In this document: positions 36,390-48,678 of the stretch, in pieces
Layout: each line of letters opens with the position of its first letter
Position numbering within the stretch: the stretch's first letter is position 1
Assembly: GCA_028551475.1 (NCBI GenBank)
Contig: CM052355.1
Span: 18,435,543-18,499,542 of the forward strand
Direction of reading: 5' to 3'
From: Casuarina equisetifolia
Taxonomy: Eukaryota; Streptophyta; Magnoliopsida; Fagales; Casuarinaceae
DNA: 64,000 nt
The notes under the pieces: model-generated
What the model saw: only the letters and a program-made list of their open reading frames with translations
What the model was told of the DNA's origin: nothing
Databases searched by the model: none
Program-made: the position numbers and the translations under genes

Positions 36390-38453
36390 GTATTGTACCA
36401 TCACAAAATTGAATTTGATTGCCTTCTGTAGTTGAATTTTGAATAGGAACAAGATTTTTAAGGAGGCGAATTTGATTAGCTTGGTGAAGATTTATTTCAA
36501 CCTCTTTTTGTAAATGCTGGTTCTGTCAATTCTGCCCAAAAACGATACGCTTGAAGGGATTGTGTGAATAGGTGAAGAAATTGCCTGTATCCGCGGTAGC
36601 TTCCTGCTTCCTGCTGCAAAGAAAGGTAGCAATCATACAACGTGGAAGTTGCCCTAAGTTATCTTGGAAAGCTGAACTTTATTAATTTTAAAAAGGTTGG
36701 AAACTAAAAACAGGAAGAATCATTTACTCCGTCAGACGAAAAGGACTTGGTAATACCTTGAGAGATGACCCCATTTTTTTATGAAGATGATGGAAAGGCT
36801 TCACCAATACACACTGATTATTTGGTCTAAGAACTCCTCACCAATGGCTTTGCTTTCGGTCAAAAGAAACATTTCCTGGACACAGGTTGACCATTACTTC
36901 AGTTTTTCTCTGTCTCTATCTCACCCCGACGCATGGGATTATTTGTTCCTCTGCATCTTGTAATGAAATAATCACTGTGATAGGTACTGCACCACTAAAG
37001 AACTCATAGCTCGTGTACAAAACAATGAGCATAGATAGAGATGAGCTTCCCTTATTGAACATGACCTGAAAGCGTTGGTTATCGTCTTTATAACTTTGAT
37101 ATTACTATTTGCCAACTTGATGGTAGTCGTTGTTCGATTTTGTCTGCTGCATTGGCCACCTTGTATGACTGCCTGATCCTTCCCTTCGTCTGTTTGATTT
37201 TGATTTTTTAATTTTATGCTTTGGCTTTTTCCTTAAAACTATTCTCCAAATGGAGGTCCAGATCTGTGTCTTTCTTTATTGATTCATTTTTCTGTAGTTC
37301 CTCTCCAGTGTCATTCCAGGATCAAGTACCCAATTAAGACGAAGTGTACAAACAAGATTGAACAAAGTATTTCTTATCAACAACCAAATACGACGAATCC
37401 TGCAATAGTACAACGAACTGGAGTACGTATCCTAACTTACTTACTGCATGGGTAGTTGATTGTTGGTAGCAGAGGGCAAAGGGTAAACCATGAAAACCTT
37501 ACCCAAGCCATGCAAAAGACTCTGAGCTTCAAGCTAGTCTCTGTAATCCCCCAAAGTCCATGTTTCTTGAGTTTGAGCTTTCGAAGCAATTAAGATCGTT
37601 TCATCTTTGATGACTTTGAGCTGTTCACAAGGAACTGCGTCTGCTTAAAGAGCACCATATTTGAGATATCGAAACATGGTGGCTTTTAATTTTAATTTTG
37701 ATTTCGCTTAAGAAGGAAGACGATGGCAAAATCCCACTTCGATTCTTCGTTATCTATTTCTCTGCCGGTGCATGCACATAATAAACAAACAAGAGTGCTG
37801 AGATTCCACTCAACTTTCAGTGCTTAGCACGACCCACTTGCGAAAGGTTTACCAGTTTCGGAATATTATATCGCACTTAGTCCCAACACAAAGCTCAATG
37901 AATGAGCCGGCTTGAATATTATATCCTGGAATGAATACGAAGAGCATGATCTCCGCAGGTACTCATGGCCGCCTTGCTTTTCTTCTTCAAAGGTTTTCAT
38001 GGGCTGCCCCGATTTGCCACTTCAATTTAGATGAAAAGAGCAAAAGGGACATGAGGAATAACATGAATAAAATCTTGGACACTTCATGATGATGCATGAC
38101 AGTAGGGTGAATTTACAATTACAAAGGTGGTGAAGAAAACGAAAAAAGAGCAACTCCATAAACACAAGGGTCATAGATCAAATCTCTAAGCCCCACTAAT
38201 CGGCTGTCAAGGATCTGAATCCGATGAAAGCGAAAGAGAAAGAACTCACAGTAATCAACAAAGGATAATATATGGTCCCATTATGGTAGAACATAAGTTC
38301 TTAGCATTGAACAAGAAGGCAGAGGGAAATCAAAAATAAGTGGAGAGGTTTTAGCAGTTTTTTGCATGATAGTAATCAATTCTAACTTCTTTAACAATTT
38401 TATTGGTCAAGCATTCATGAAATTCATGAAAACCAAAGACACTCTAAATACAA
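36294..38453. other. Intergenic with AG microsatellite, no gene seen
   Basis: Begins with the 3' UTR of the C2H2 gene and ends with the 3' UTR of the MYB gene on the other strand. Frames such as 36781-36963 have no domain. Confidence 0.5.
36352..36387. repeat. (AG)n microsatellite in the C2H2 3' UTR
   Basis: About 18 uninterrupted AG units begin roughly 60 bases after the stop codon at 36293. This is a length-polymorphism candidate. Confidence 0.95.
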
Positions 38454-39554
38454 TTAAAAATAAAAACCAGAGACACTTTTGGAGGAGAATATGGGAGTAT
38501 GTTCATCGGTACTTTCCAAGAAAAAAGGTTGTTGTTGCACATGATTGAAGCCATCGAATGAGAGCATGGAATCCACACTTTCAACCCATTGGTGTAGAGA
38601 GTCTTCTTGAAGCGAAGGTGATTCCCCCATGGAAGGATTGCTAGAGTTTTCCAAGGAAAATGAACGAGTATAGGAAGTATTGGTGTTGGCTTCTTGGTTC
38701 ATCCATGACCCCATGTCCAAGCTTCCCCACCAGCTATCATAGTTGTTCAGAAGATCATTTGTTTCACCCAAGATCAAGTCCACTTGGTCCCTTTTCTCCT
38801 CAGTTCGAAGAGATTCTCTGTTGGCATGATTGTCCATGGACCTAACCTCCACGCTTTCCTCTTCTTCTTTTGTGGAGTTTGACTCCAGTGTTGTCACCTT
38901 GTTCTCACCATTGCTTCCTTTTTGCGCAATGGGTATGTGAGTCACGGGGTCTAAGCCAAGGACCTGCAACCTCTTCTTGATTCGCGTATTCCAGTGGTTC
39001 TTGATTTCATTGTCCGTACGACCAGGAAAGTGTGCCGCGATCTTAGACCACCTGCAGAATTCTGAATTGCGTTAGGACAAAGAACCAGCTTCACAACTCG
39101 TATCCTAGGATGTTGTTAGGAGATTCTAAACAATTTTTCATTTTCTTCCTTCTGAAGGAAAGCGAGGAAGCATGGCATATTTTACCTGTTACCAAGACGT
39201 GCATGAAGTTGAATAATCTCATTCTCTTCCTTCTCTGTAAAACCTCCTCTCTTAAGATCCGGCCTTAGATAATTAATCCATCTTAATCTGCAGCTTTTCC
39301 CACATCTTAGCAAACCTTCATCACCAAATACAGGCATTGTGTTAATATGAAACCATGAAGAGAAACAGAAGTAAGGCCTGAGGGCGAGGAGGAGAGGCAA
39401 GAGGGATTCATGAAAAGATACCTGCAAGCTTAGGAACCATTCGCCAGCAATGGATGCCATTGTTGAGGATGAAGTTCATGAGCTTGTGATCTTCCTCAAT
39501 TGTCCAAGGACCTCGCTTCAATCCAACCTTATCACAACATGGTTGCCTTCCCAT
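38454..39554 (-). CDS. R2R3-MYB transcription factor (MYB40-like)
   Basis: Encodes 286 aa from three exons: 39554-39422 (133 nt), 39315-39186 (130 nt), 39051-38454. These first two exon sizes are standard for plant R2R3-MYBs. The protein starts [19 protein letters not shown]2 has the spaced Trp set (about residues 14-61), ending [22 protein letters not shown]3 (about 67-112) reads [22 protein letters not shown] and [14 protein letters not shown]. The acidic C-terminus has an [12 protein letters not shown] block and a final SVSGFYF. The [11 protein letters not shown] sequence in R2 recalls the MYB40 branch near MYB20/ODORANT1-type proteins; the subgroup call is tentative. It is a nuclear DNA-binding regulator. 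The target pathway cannot be read from sequence. Confidence 0.93.
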
Positions 39555-42321
39555 ATTACAAGCTCTACAGGCAAAAGAGAGGGAAGCTCTGGGCTAGCCT
39601 AGCCTTTTCCAAGTTAGCAATAAAAGGGCTGGTTCTTAAAGAGAAGCTTGTACTCCAAAGAAGGACGGTGCCAGGTCATTCAGACATTTTTAAAAGAGAA
39701 GGATGTTGTTCATGGGGGGAGATAAATGATTGAATGGAAGACCACTTTGAGTTGATAGCTTTAAAAGTATGGAAGGTGGTCAATTATAAATTGGCCATCA
39801 CACTGATGCAGACAATGGGAAGGCTCATGTTTTTCATAAACGATACAGGAACTGAGAACCAGACGAGGTCCTCCTCATTGACAAATTGCCCTTCCTTTTT
39901 CATATTTTTGCAGCTCAATTCTTCTCTTATTGGGTTTAATCTTTGGAAGCCAAACCCAATACACAGCATTTTTTTTAATAAGATTCCCTGCACTCCTAAA
40001 AGCTGGCCGGATTTTTATTTTTTGGTTGAAGGCTGGCCAGTTTTGTCGTTTGGAGGCAACTCTTCCCATCTTTTAGTTTAAAAAGACAGATGCCTTCACC
40101 ACCAACATGTAAGTACCATAAAATTCCGACCATGGATTCTTTTGGAACCGTCAGAAAGCTGATGAACCAAGTACATTTGCAAAACTACATGATTAACTTG
40201 GGAGGTTTAATATGCAACCAGTTTTGAGGTCTAACTTGTGTTCATGTGAATACGAATCGGGTAAAAGGTTGAAAGATAAATCAACCGTACAAATGACATG
40301 CCCGGGTTTAATAGTTGAGTTGCTTAATCTGGTCTGGAAAATTCCATGCATGAGTATCAGGTTAGTTTAAAAAGCCTAAGTTTTGACCAATTAATGATGA
40401 ACACAAGAGGATGAAGAGGGGTTACCCAAGAGTTGAAAAGGTAAGCACAGGGCAGCCTCCAATAGCCCCACCAGGACCATCTGGGTCACTCTCATTGAAT
40501 GATTTTGAGTACAATACGTGCATAATCTTTGCTCTTTCAGAAAAGGAAGACATTTATGAGGAACTGCATAGAACATCTGAAAAGCTCGTAAAGGAAATTC
40601 AATTTCTGGTGAAGAAAGATTAAACTTAACATATCAGACAAAAGAGAAATATTATTAAAATTCGAAAATGACATTGATGCATCCCCTTAGAGCTTAGAAA
40701 AGGTTATTTTAAGCTGGCGAAAGTAAGGCAATCATGGACTTTGATTTGGTTCGTGAATAAGAATATTCTTACAATCTTTCTTGATGTGCATAGCCGTAAG
40801 AGGCACAAACATTTGGTCGAAGATGACTGATCTTTAGTGATCAATTATCCCATTTTAAAAATTTCATTGCTGGCTTATTCACAGATATATATGCTCTGGC
40901 ATGATTATGGAAACTAAGCACGTAATGAACAAGAATTTTTCAACCTTCCTTGGTGCATTTATGCATGATATATCAAATAGTCAATCCTTTCATCTTCTGC
41001 TTATTTTGATTCCCCCAGACCCCATTTTCTAGGAAGCTATCCCCCGAACCTAACCCCACCTCTTCTTTGTTTATTGCAAGTCCAACCCCAAATAGCCAGT
41101 CCTCTCCCTTGGATATATGAGACCTATCGCGATCCATGCATAGTTCTCGTGGAAGAGTCAAGAACAAAGATATACTAGATGGAGACAAAGGCTCCCTGCA
41201 GTTGAAGAGCATCTAAGGCTCTGCCAATGCCGAATAATCCTGTCTGCATAACAACTGTATACGCATCGCAAGGAGTTTACACAAGTTGTCAATGATGCCT
41301 ACCAAACCCACACCAGGACAAGAAACAAAATCTTAATAAATGGCGAAGATGCCTTTGGACTGAACATGCCGACAAAAAGATAGAACAAGCAGGCTTTACA
41401 GTCGTTTGAAGTCCACCATCTGTGCCTTGCTAAAGGAGAACTCCAGGTTCCATCGCCTTCAGCACAAAATGTATTCACCCTGAGGTGGTGTAGCAACAAC
41501 GAAAGATTCATCTGAAAGAAATCAACCTCGAGTCCAAACAATTAAGGAATAAACATCAAACTAACTAGCATCATTCTTCCGCAAGAATTTAGAAAAGCAA
41601 GAATTACTTTTGGTATAACTTGAAGTCTTTTTTCTGTTATTGTTTTTTTCTAAGTACGATGTAAGTAATTTTTTGATGATAAGAATAAAGTAAGCATAGA
41701 AAAACATTTAAAAATTGTTCTTCCATATTTATATTAGCTTTTTGCAAAATAGGCAGTTAATTGTGTGTCAATAAAAAGATATTTAATGAATGTGCATAAT
41801 ACTCTCCTAATAATGTTATTATGCAAAATTTAAGGATTCATAAAATGAATAATAAAAATTATATATTGCATATAATCACATGTGATAAGATGCTGATAGA
41901 AAAATTTGTTTGGGAGTTTGATTTTCTTATGTAATTTTGGACCTTTTTTCTTTTCTTTTTTTTTTTAATTTATTTTTACTCATACATAGGAAAAGGGGAG
42001 GGGGTTTTGAACTCCTAACCTAATAGACTCGTAAGTTAGGAGCTTCTAACTTTTTGCCATTAAACTAAAGGGAACACCCTCCAAACATTCTAACTCATTA
42101 GTACTAAAACGAAGAATCAGCATGCAATATTATGTTTGACATGTATGTAAGAAATTACAATTTTAAGGAAAAGTTAGATGACATTAGGAACTTGGTTGTC
42201 CTAATAGTAATGGTCATAAATACACAAAAAGAGAAATAAAGACAAAGGACATGTGTTTTCTCTTCATGTGTTTATGGCAATTATTTTTAGAATAACTTAC
42301 GTGTAACTTGAATATATTAAA

Positions 42322-42341
42322 ATATATATATATATATATAT
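42322..42341. repeat. (AT)n microsatellite
   Basis: About ten AT units, followed by T and A homopolymers that are complementary to each other. Confidence 0.9.
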
Positions 42342-42362
42342 TCTTTTTTTTTTAAAAAAAAA

Positions 42363-42395
42363 AAGATGCATATCCTTCTAAGAGATATGCATCTT
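42363..42395. repeat. Perfect 12-base-pair hairpin
   Basis: AAGATGCATATC (42363-42374), a 9-base loop, then GATATGCATCTT (42384-42395). Complementary T and A runs flank it on the left. No gene is associated. Confidence 0.85.
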
Positions 42396-44565
42396 CTATT
42401 GATATCTACATATTCCTTTAGGCATAAATGAGATTCTCATCAATTTAACATTTTGAGCGGTTTTGTATTGAATTCATCAACCATGTTTCCTATTACATAA
42501 ATTACTAATTAAAAGACATCCTAATTCAAAACGTAAGCAAGTAACAAATGCACAAACTTAGAAAAATATGCCATAAATATCATGCAATATATATGCTAAA
42601 ATATTTAAAGCCAAAAGAATATGTTTTGGCTTGAGTTTTGTATATTATCTTTCAATGCTTCTAACAGGAAAACCGCACCCCGAGATCCACGTTTACTAAG
42701 AAAACGTGCAATTTGACTACACGTCTTTAGCTTCAGAACAAGAAGGTTTTGACAGAATGGTGTTGTTTCACTTAAAAGATCAAAACACACATCTTCAATT
42801 AAGAGCATTACAAAATGGTTTAGTTTTCTACAAGGAAAGCAAAACATTGGCTCTATTTTGTTAACAAATATGTGATTCAATTAAGAACTCTATGACCCAA
42901 AAGTTTTAGATGTGACATCCAACTTTCTTACCTTCTCTCTATTCGCCTAACAAAAAACAAATGTTTGCTTCAATTTGGGGATTAGGCTTCACAAAAAGTG
43001 ATGAACCTTTACCTACGTTTATAAGGAGGAAATGAGTTGATTACATGTATCTTGACAATCTTTCCTCAATCCAAACTGTTGAAATTCAAATGTATGACAA
43101 CGACTTTCTTTCCACGACTTAAATTCAATGAAGGATGCAAATTTGAGTAAGACCCCTTGTACCAAATCAAAGTGTTGTGAGTCTTTTTGATATGGTGGTT
43201 GTATGCTGTATTGTTGATTTTTGTAATTGCAAAAGAATTGTGTAATAATAGAGATTAGGTAATCTTTATAATTGTCATTTTAGTGAAAAAGTGTTTCTAG
43301 AAAAAAGGGAAGTAGGTATCTAAATTGAGCTTGGGCGAACCATTTACATCTTTATTTGAATTTTCTTTGCTCTTGCTAGTGTCTAGTTGGATTTAGGTAT
43401 ATTGCATCCATTCAAACTATACATTTCAAGAAAAAAAAAAAAAAAAAGACTCAAAATCTTCGGTTGACCTTAACCTTAGCATGACTAAGATAGTGAAAAT
43501 TCAATCAGAAAGATCTTGACCACATAGTTTATGCTTAAAAGGAGCAACCTAATAAAACAATTACCTAATTTTTCTGCGTAAATATCTGCTGTTGATATCA
43601 AATATCTTCATTCTTTTATCGTAAAAAATTAACTTAAATGCAGAATAAATCTCAGCACTTAATCTCACACATTAAATTTGATTAACAGCTACGTCTGCCA
43701 AATCTAGATCTCATCGTACCAAAAGTCATCTGATTGATAGACGTGGATTGAAGGGACAACCCCTGCTTTAAGTGGGTCCCGAAGAAAGTGACATGGAATC
43801 AATCTAGCTCCTTTAAATCTTATCCCCACGAAGAGGATCGACGCATCAACACGATAAGTATCCAATATGATGCATTTGCGACTATACACCAAAGTCTTAT
43901 TACCACACATCTAAAAATTACATCAAATCAAAATGAAACTACGGTAGTTTATGAAATTATGATTTTGTTGAAGGATAAAGTCCACTTAATGAAATGAAAA
44001 TAACGTGTTCAAAGTTAGAATGATATGATCCTTTCGGTTTGATATTACGCACTGATTTGACTATTTACGTGGAAGATATTATTATTTCTGGATTGGTCCT
44101 ACCCATTAGACGCTTCTGTATTGGCCCAAATTCTGTCCGCAAAATCTCATCCTACACCCTCAACCATCGCGCGTAAGTTCCAGTTGGTGTATTCATGGCG
44201 ATTCGACGTCCTTTAAATTGTAATTACGTGTCGTGAGCTTGTTGGTGGGCCAGGCAATTCAAAACCGTAGTTGCAGCACCCGATAGCCGCCGAACTGACT
44301 CTCAACCGACCGAAAATGGCCGAAAACAGCAAACGTAATCCGACGTGGCCCGTCCCATTGTTTCCGTCTTTCCCTTTCTCTCTGTCTCCCCACAACGCCA
44401 ACTTTTCACGGAGGCTTCGAGTACGCGATAGAACCTGTTGCTCTTTCGTTGAGTTTTCAACGTCCAAAAGCCACTACAAAAGCGGAGCCAATATCTAGAT
44501 GAATGAAAGGAAATAAAAGTTGCTTATTTCGGAACATCGGGTTGTCTCTGCCTTCTGCGGCGGCT

Positions 44566-44713
44566 ATGAGGGCGGCGAAGGATCGCGGTAAGAAACATCG
44601 AGACGTCGTTCCCTGGAAAAGGTTCTTCTGGTGCACCTTCTTCCTCGTTGTCTCCTGCGTTGTTTTCACCGGCTTCACGTTTTCCTCCTTTCGCCTCATC
44701 TTCGGAAGTAAGT

Positions 44714-44748
<35 letters not shown>

Positions 44749-46332
44749 TTGGTTTTTTTTTTTTTTTATCGAAAACTGAGTAATTTGCTATCCTATATAT
44801 TGCATACAGAGACGTTTCCGGCAGTGGTTGTCTTAAAATGGCGAGGTCCGGTGATGGAGTCCACGTCCGGCGACTTTCCGCTGACCCCGCCGATCTTAGT
44901 TCGAGAAATCGTCATTCTTCCAGATCACGCTATAGTTTTCCTTGACGATCCTCCGTCGGGTCGGTTCTTTACAAAGGAGGACGTCGACTGCGTTTATTTT
45001 ACGGGAAACTCGTCGGAGCAAGTGCTGAGGGAGCCGCCGGTTGATGCAGACGCCGATAATGATTACCAGATCGTGCGGTGCGCCTTACCACCAAGAGGCT
45101 TAACCGTATCAGTTGCGTTGAAATCCCACACTTACGTCCCAGCTGGTCCCACCTCGCATAGATGGGATTCGCTGGTGTACGAAGCTGTGATCGACAGGGA
45201 CAACACGACGGTTCTGTTCATGAAGGGCATCACTCTGCGAGCGGAGAAACTCTCTAATCCGACGAGATTCCAGTGCGTTTACGGCTGGGATTTTAACAAA
45301 CCGAAGCTTCTGCTGAGGTCCGATGTCGTATCTATTGCCCAGGAGATCGTACGGTGCAAGACCCCGTTGTCAGTTTTGACTGGCAGCCCACGTAGGATGA
45401 GGAACAATACGATAAAGGCGTCGGTTAGAGTGAAAGGCAAGGGAAGAACCCTCCCCTCCATAGCCCGGCCGAGGCCCGGTCTGGGTTTCCGTTCAGAACA
45501 TGACCCACGTGGCCAAAAAGAGCACCAGATATGTATATGCACCATGCTGCGCAATCAAGCACGGTTCTTAAAAGAATGGATTGGGTACCATAGCCGAATC
45601 GGAGTACATCGATGGTTCATCTACGACAATAATAGTGATGACGATATTCAAACCGCTATCGATGACGTGATGGAGTTGTTCCGGAAGGATAATGCCAAAT
45701 ACAACATTACGCGACACATCTGGCCATGGATAAAGACCCAGGAAGCAGGGTTCGCCCATTGTGCGCTACGGGCGCGGGACACATGCGAGTGGGTCGCGTT
45801 TATTGACGTGGACGAGTTCCTATACTTGCCATCACGTTTGGTGCTTCATGACGTGCTGCGAAACCAATCAAGATACAGCGACGTTGGGGAGATCCGCGTG
45901 TCGTGTCACAGTTTTGGGCCGTCGGGGCTGAAGCAGGTTCCGGCGCAAGGGGTGATGGTTGGGTACACCTGCCGGTTGGCGATCCCGGAGAGACACAAGA
46001 GTATAGTGAGGCCGGAAGCTCTGAATTCGTCGTTGATAAATGTGGTGCACCATTTTCACTTGAAGGATGGTTTTAGGCCTATGAGTATGGATAGGGGAGT
46101 GATGGTTATCAATCACTACAAGTACCAAGTGTGGGAAGTGTTCAAGGAGAAATTCTATAGGAGAGTGGCGACATATGTGGCTGACTGGCAGGATGATCAA
46201 AATGTTGGGTCTAAGGATCGAGCTCCAGGGCTGGGAACAAGAGCTGTTGAGCCTCCAGATTGGTCGAACCGGTTTTGTGAGGTCAAAGACACTGGCCTCC
46301 GTGATCAAGTGCTGAGGAACTTGGTCAGATAA
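44566..46332 (+). CDS. Glycosyltransferase family 92 (DUF23) protein
   Basis: Encodes 554 aa. Two exons: 44566-44707 and 44810-46332. GT92 enzymes are Golgi type II membrane glycosyltransferases; plant members include beta-1,4-galactan synthases, but this protein belongs to the uncharacterised branch. The N-terminus is basic, then a membrane anchor (FFWCTFFLVVSCVVFTGFTF). The catalytic domain runs from CICTMLRNQARFLKEWIGYH through FIYDNNSDDD and the metal-binding DVDE at residues 380-383 (FIDVDEFLYLP), to VVHHFHLKDG near the end. The start at MRAAKDRGKK was chosen; an in-frame ATG at 44503 would add 21 residues. The 102-base intron keeps the frame open, so naive prediction reads straight through it. 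The RING gene follows 570 bases downstream on the same strand. Confidence 0.92.
44716..44745. repeat. (TA)n microsatellite in the GT92 intron
   Basis: About 15 TA units followed by a T run fill most of the 102-base intron. Confidence 0.95.
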
Positions 46333-46900
46333 ATGGGTCTTTGGGTTTAAGATTTTTTTTTTTTTTTTTTTTTTTAAAGTTATTATTTCTACTTGGTTGT
46401 ATAGATGAGTGGGTGGATAGATTCTTTTGTAGATATCATTTATAAAACCGATGGGAATCATAGAGAACTTGAATGTATTCATTGTCCTTTCACCGAGCTA
46501 AGAAAATTGAACCAAAAAGTAAATAAATTCATAAATTCATAAATTCATAATTTGAGTACGTATGTTAAAAAAAAATGTAAAAGGAAATGAAAAGGTTCGG
46601 TATTTAATTTCATTATAAGCTACACGTCATTATTAGCTGATTGGCATCCAACGGTGAGAGATAGAGGGACATGGGCCGTTTACCGTTTTAGTACTCGTAA
46701 GGTACGTATATTTACTCAATTATAGCCGTTTGAGAAGCGAACCGCATCTCATTCAAAAATCCGGCCGTTGGAGAAAATAATTCCAGCTACAGACAAGGTT
46801 TCTCCTCCTCTCTCTAAGCTTTTTTCTCTGTTTCTCTGCGGAAGAAGAGAATCGATATCTCTCCTTTTTCCTTTTCACATCCACCCAAATTGGCACAAAA
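46333..46900. other. Spacer between GT92 and RING genes
   Basis: Contains a T run after the GT92 stop, three tandem AAATTCAT units near 46525-46549, and the leader of the RING gene (CT-rich, about 46800-46870). No gene. Confidence 0.6.
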
Positions 46901-48678
46901 ATGGTGACGGAGGAGGCAAAACGAAGTCCAAGAGACTCCAAAAATCCGGTTGAAAATGGGCAAGACGTGGATGGTATATTCAGCCCCAGGTTCAAATCTG
47001 TCGCTGCTATGGCCGGTTGGGATGAAGAGGCACTTCTTCTTGCAAGCCTTGTCGTCGAGGACACGCCAGATCGAGAGTCTAAGTGCAAGAGACGCTCTGG
47101 TTTGTTGTTCAAGACTCCTCCTACCAATTCAAGAAGGTACAACGCTGGCAAACCCAGCTATTGTACTTGATGTTTTTTTTCCCCCTTTCACTGCTCTCTT
47201 TGATTCGTCGAAAACGGGGGAAAAGAAAATTCCCGGGTCTAATGCAATTGAAATCTTCTTTTCTTTTCTTTCTTTGGTCCATTTCTCGGCAATTGAAGGA
47301 ACATAAAATGTTCTGTGTTTCAGGAAACGCAGGGCTCAGACAAGGAGTCCAAGTACATTCCCAGTCGCTGTTCTTGAACTAGATGAAGAAGAAACTCCAA
47401 GCAAAGGTGCTAATTTGTCAGTCCTTTTTCTTAAGATGATAGAAGTTCCCCATTAGATCTCCAGAACTCATAAATTAAAGAAAATTATTCTTTTTGGTAC
47501 TGTTCATGCACAGGCAGTGAAAAAAAGAAGTCGAAAATCAAAAATGCTGCGAACGACAAAAAGAAAATTGGAGTAGATAAATCACCGGAACAGAAATCTC
47601 GTGTTCCTTCCTCAAATTCAGCTCTTCCTTGCATGGATAAGCTCAGAGAAGAGCTATCTTGCGCAGTAAGAATCTTTTGATTGGTTCAAACTCTTTAGAT
47701 TTTGTAAACTTTGGAAAAAGGGATTTTCTTTTCTTTTCTTTTCTTTTCTTTTTTCTTTTTAAAAAATAGTTAGGTACGATTTGCTTGCAGATTTGTTTGG
47801 AAATTTGCTTCGAACCTAGCACTACTCCTTGTGGACACAGGTAAACCCGAAATGAACTTTAACAGTGCTTAAAGATTAAATATACCATTATGCACAGAAC
47901 TTGTTTCTTTAATTTCTGTGTAGTATGAAGTAATTTCTTTGGTTTCCCTTTCTTAAGTCAAGTAGTTGTTCAATTAGTTGACGGGCAGTTCTCCTGAATT
48001 CTAGTTTTTGTAAGAAATGTTTGAGGTCTGCCGCGGACAAATGTGGAAAAAAGTGCCCCAAGTGCAGGCAACTAATAAGGTAACTTTAGTTTCAGAACAC
48101 CTAGCTTCAGGCTTTTTGTATTGAGAGATATATGTTGAGGTTTTGCTCGAATTTGCAGCAATGGAAGATCTTGTACCGTGAACACAGTTCTCTGGAACAC
48201 AATACAGCTTCTCTTTCCGCGGGAGGTGGACGCGAGGAAGGCAGCTGGTGCCTTGAACTGCCGAGAAGCTGCCGGATGTCAAAGCGCAGAAACAGCCTTT
48301 TATAGTAATCTAAGGAATAGAATTGATAGAGCATCAACAAGAGATACAAGTGCGAGAAGAAGAAGAGAGAATAATGCATTAAGCCAAGATGATGAGGACG
48401 CTGCATTAGTTCAAAGGCCACAGAGAGATACCGAGGGTCAAATTGGGGTTCGTAGTAATGTGAGGGACCGTAGAAGCCGAGCATCTGGGGTGAGAGGAAG
48501 AAGAGGGGTACCAAGCCAAGATGAGGATGCTGCCTTAGCTTTAAGGTTGCAGAGAGAAGAATTTATGGACGCTTTTAGGGGAACCAATGAGCAATCAAGC
48601 AGCTCTCTTTCCCAAGCCAGAGCAGACTTGAGAGCAATGGCTTCCAGAGCCATTAACCTTCGTCTTCGAAGCCGTTAG
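46901..48678 (+). CDS. RING-finger E3 ubiquitin ligase, RNF168-like layout
   Basis: Encodes 371 aa from six exons: 46901-47136, 47324-47406, 47514-47665, 47791-47840, 48005-48079, 48159-48678. The N-terminus is charged, then a Lys-rich stretch. A complete C3HC4 RING follows: C156, C159, C171, H173, C176, C179, C191, C194. After the RING comes a basic Arg-rich region and two related acidic helices, DDEDAALVQRPQ (from residue 277) and DEDAALALRLQREEFM (residues 320-335). The second resembles the MIU ubiquitin-binding motif of RNF168-type ligases. The protein probably acts in the nucleus, passing ubiquitin from an E2 to a substrate. The layout suggests chromatin or DNA-damage signalling, which is inference. 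It is on the same strand as GT92 and convergent with PGAP1. Confidence 0.9.
47723..47760. repeat. (TTTTC)n repeat in RING intron 3
   Basis: About six TTTTC units ahead of a T run and an A run. Intronic. Confidence 0.9.

Larger units (their letters stand above)
39555..44565. other. Five-kilobase gene-poor region
   Basis: AT-rich intergenic DNA between the MYB promoter and the GT92 gene. Many short frames were read; none has a domain, splice support or codon bias. It holds an AT microsatellite (42322-42341), a perfect hairpin (42363-42395) and a repeat-like segment near 41985-42075 with 8-base inverted arms CTCCTAAC and GTTAGGAG. GC rises towards 44200-44500, which is probably the GT92 promoter and leader. 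Confidence 0.5.

Noticed and set aside
39734..40081. 115-codon frame in the gene-poor region
   Set aside because: Composition is Phe/Ser-rich, typical of T-rich non-coding DNA, with no domain.
41985..42075. tRNA-like or SINE-like segment with inverted CTCCTAAC/GTTAGGAG arms
   Set aside because: No tRNA cloverleaf or promoter boxes could be fitted. Similar short dyads are common in plant repeats, so no type was assigned.
45868..46482. 204-codon minus-strand frame over GT92
   Set aside because: Antisense shadow of the GT92 exon; its sequence is a His/Pro-rich mirror of the real gene.
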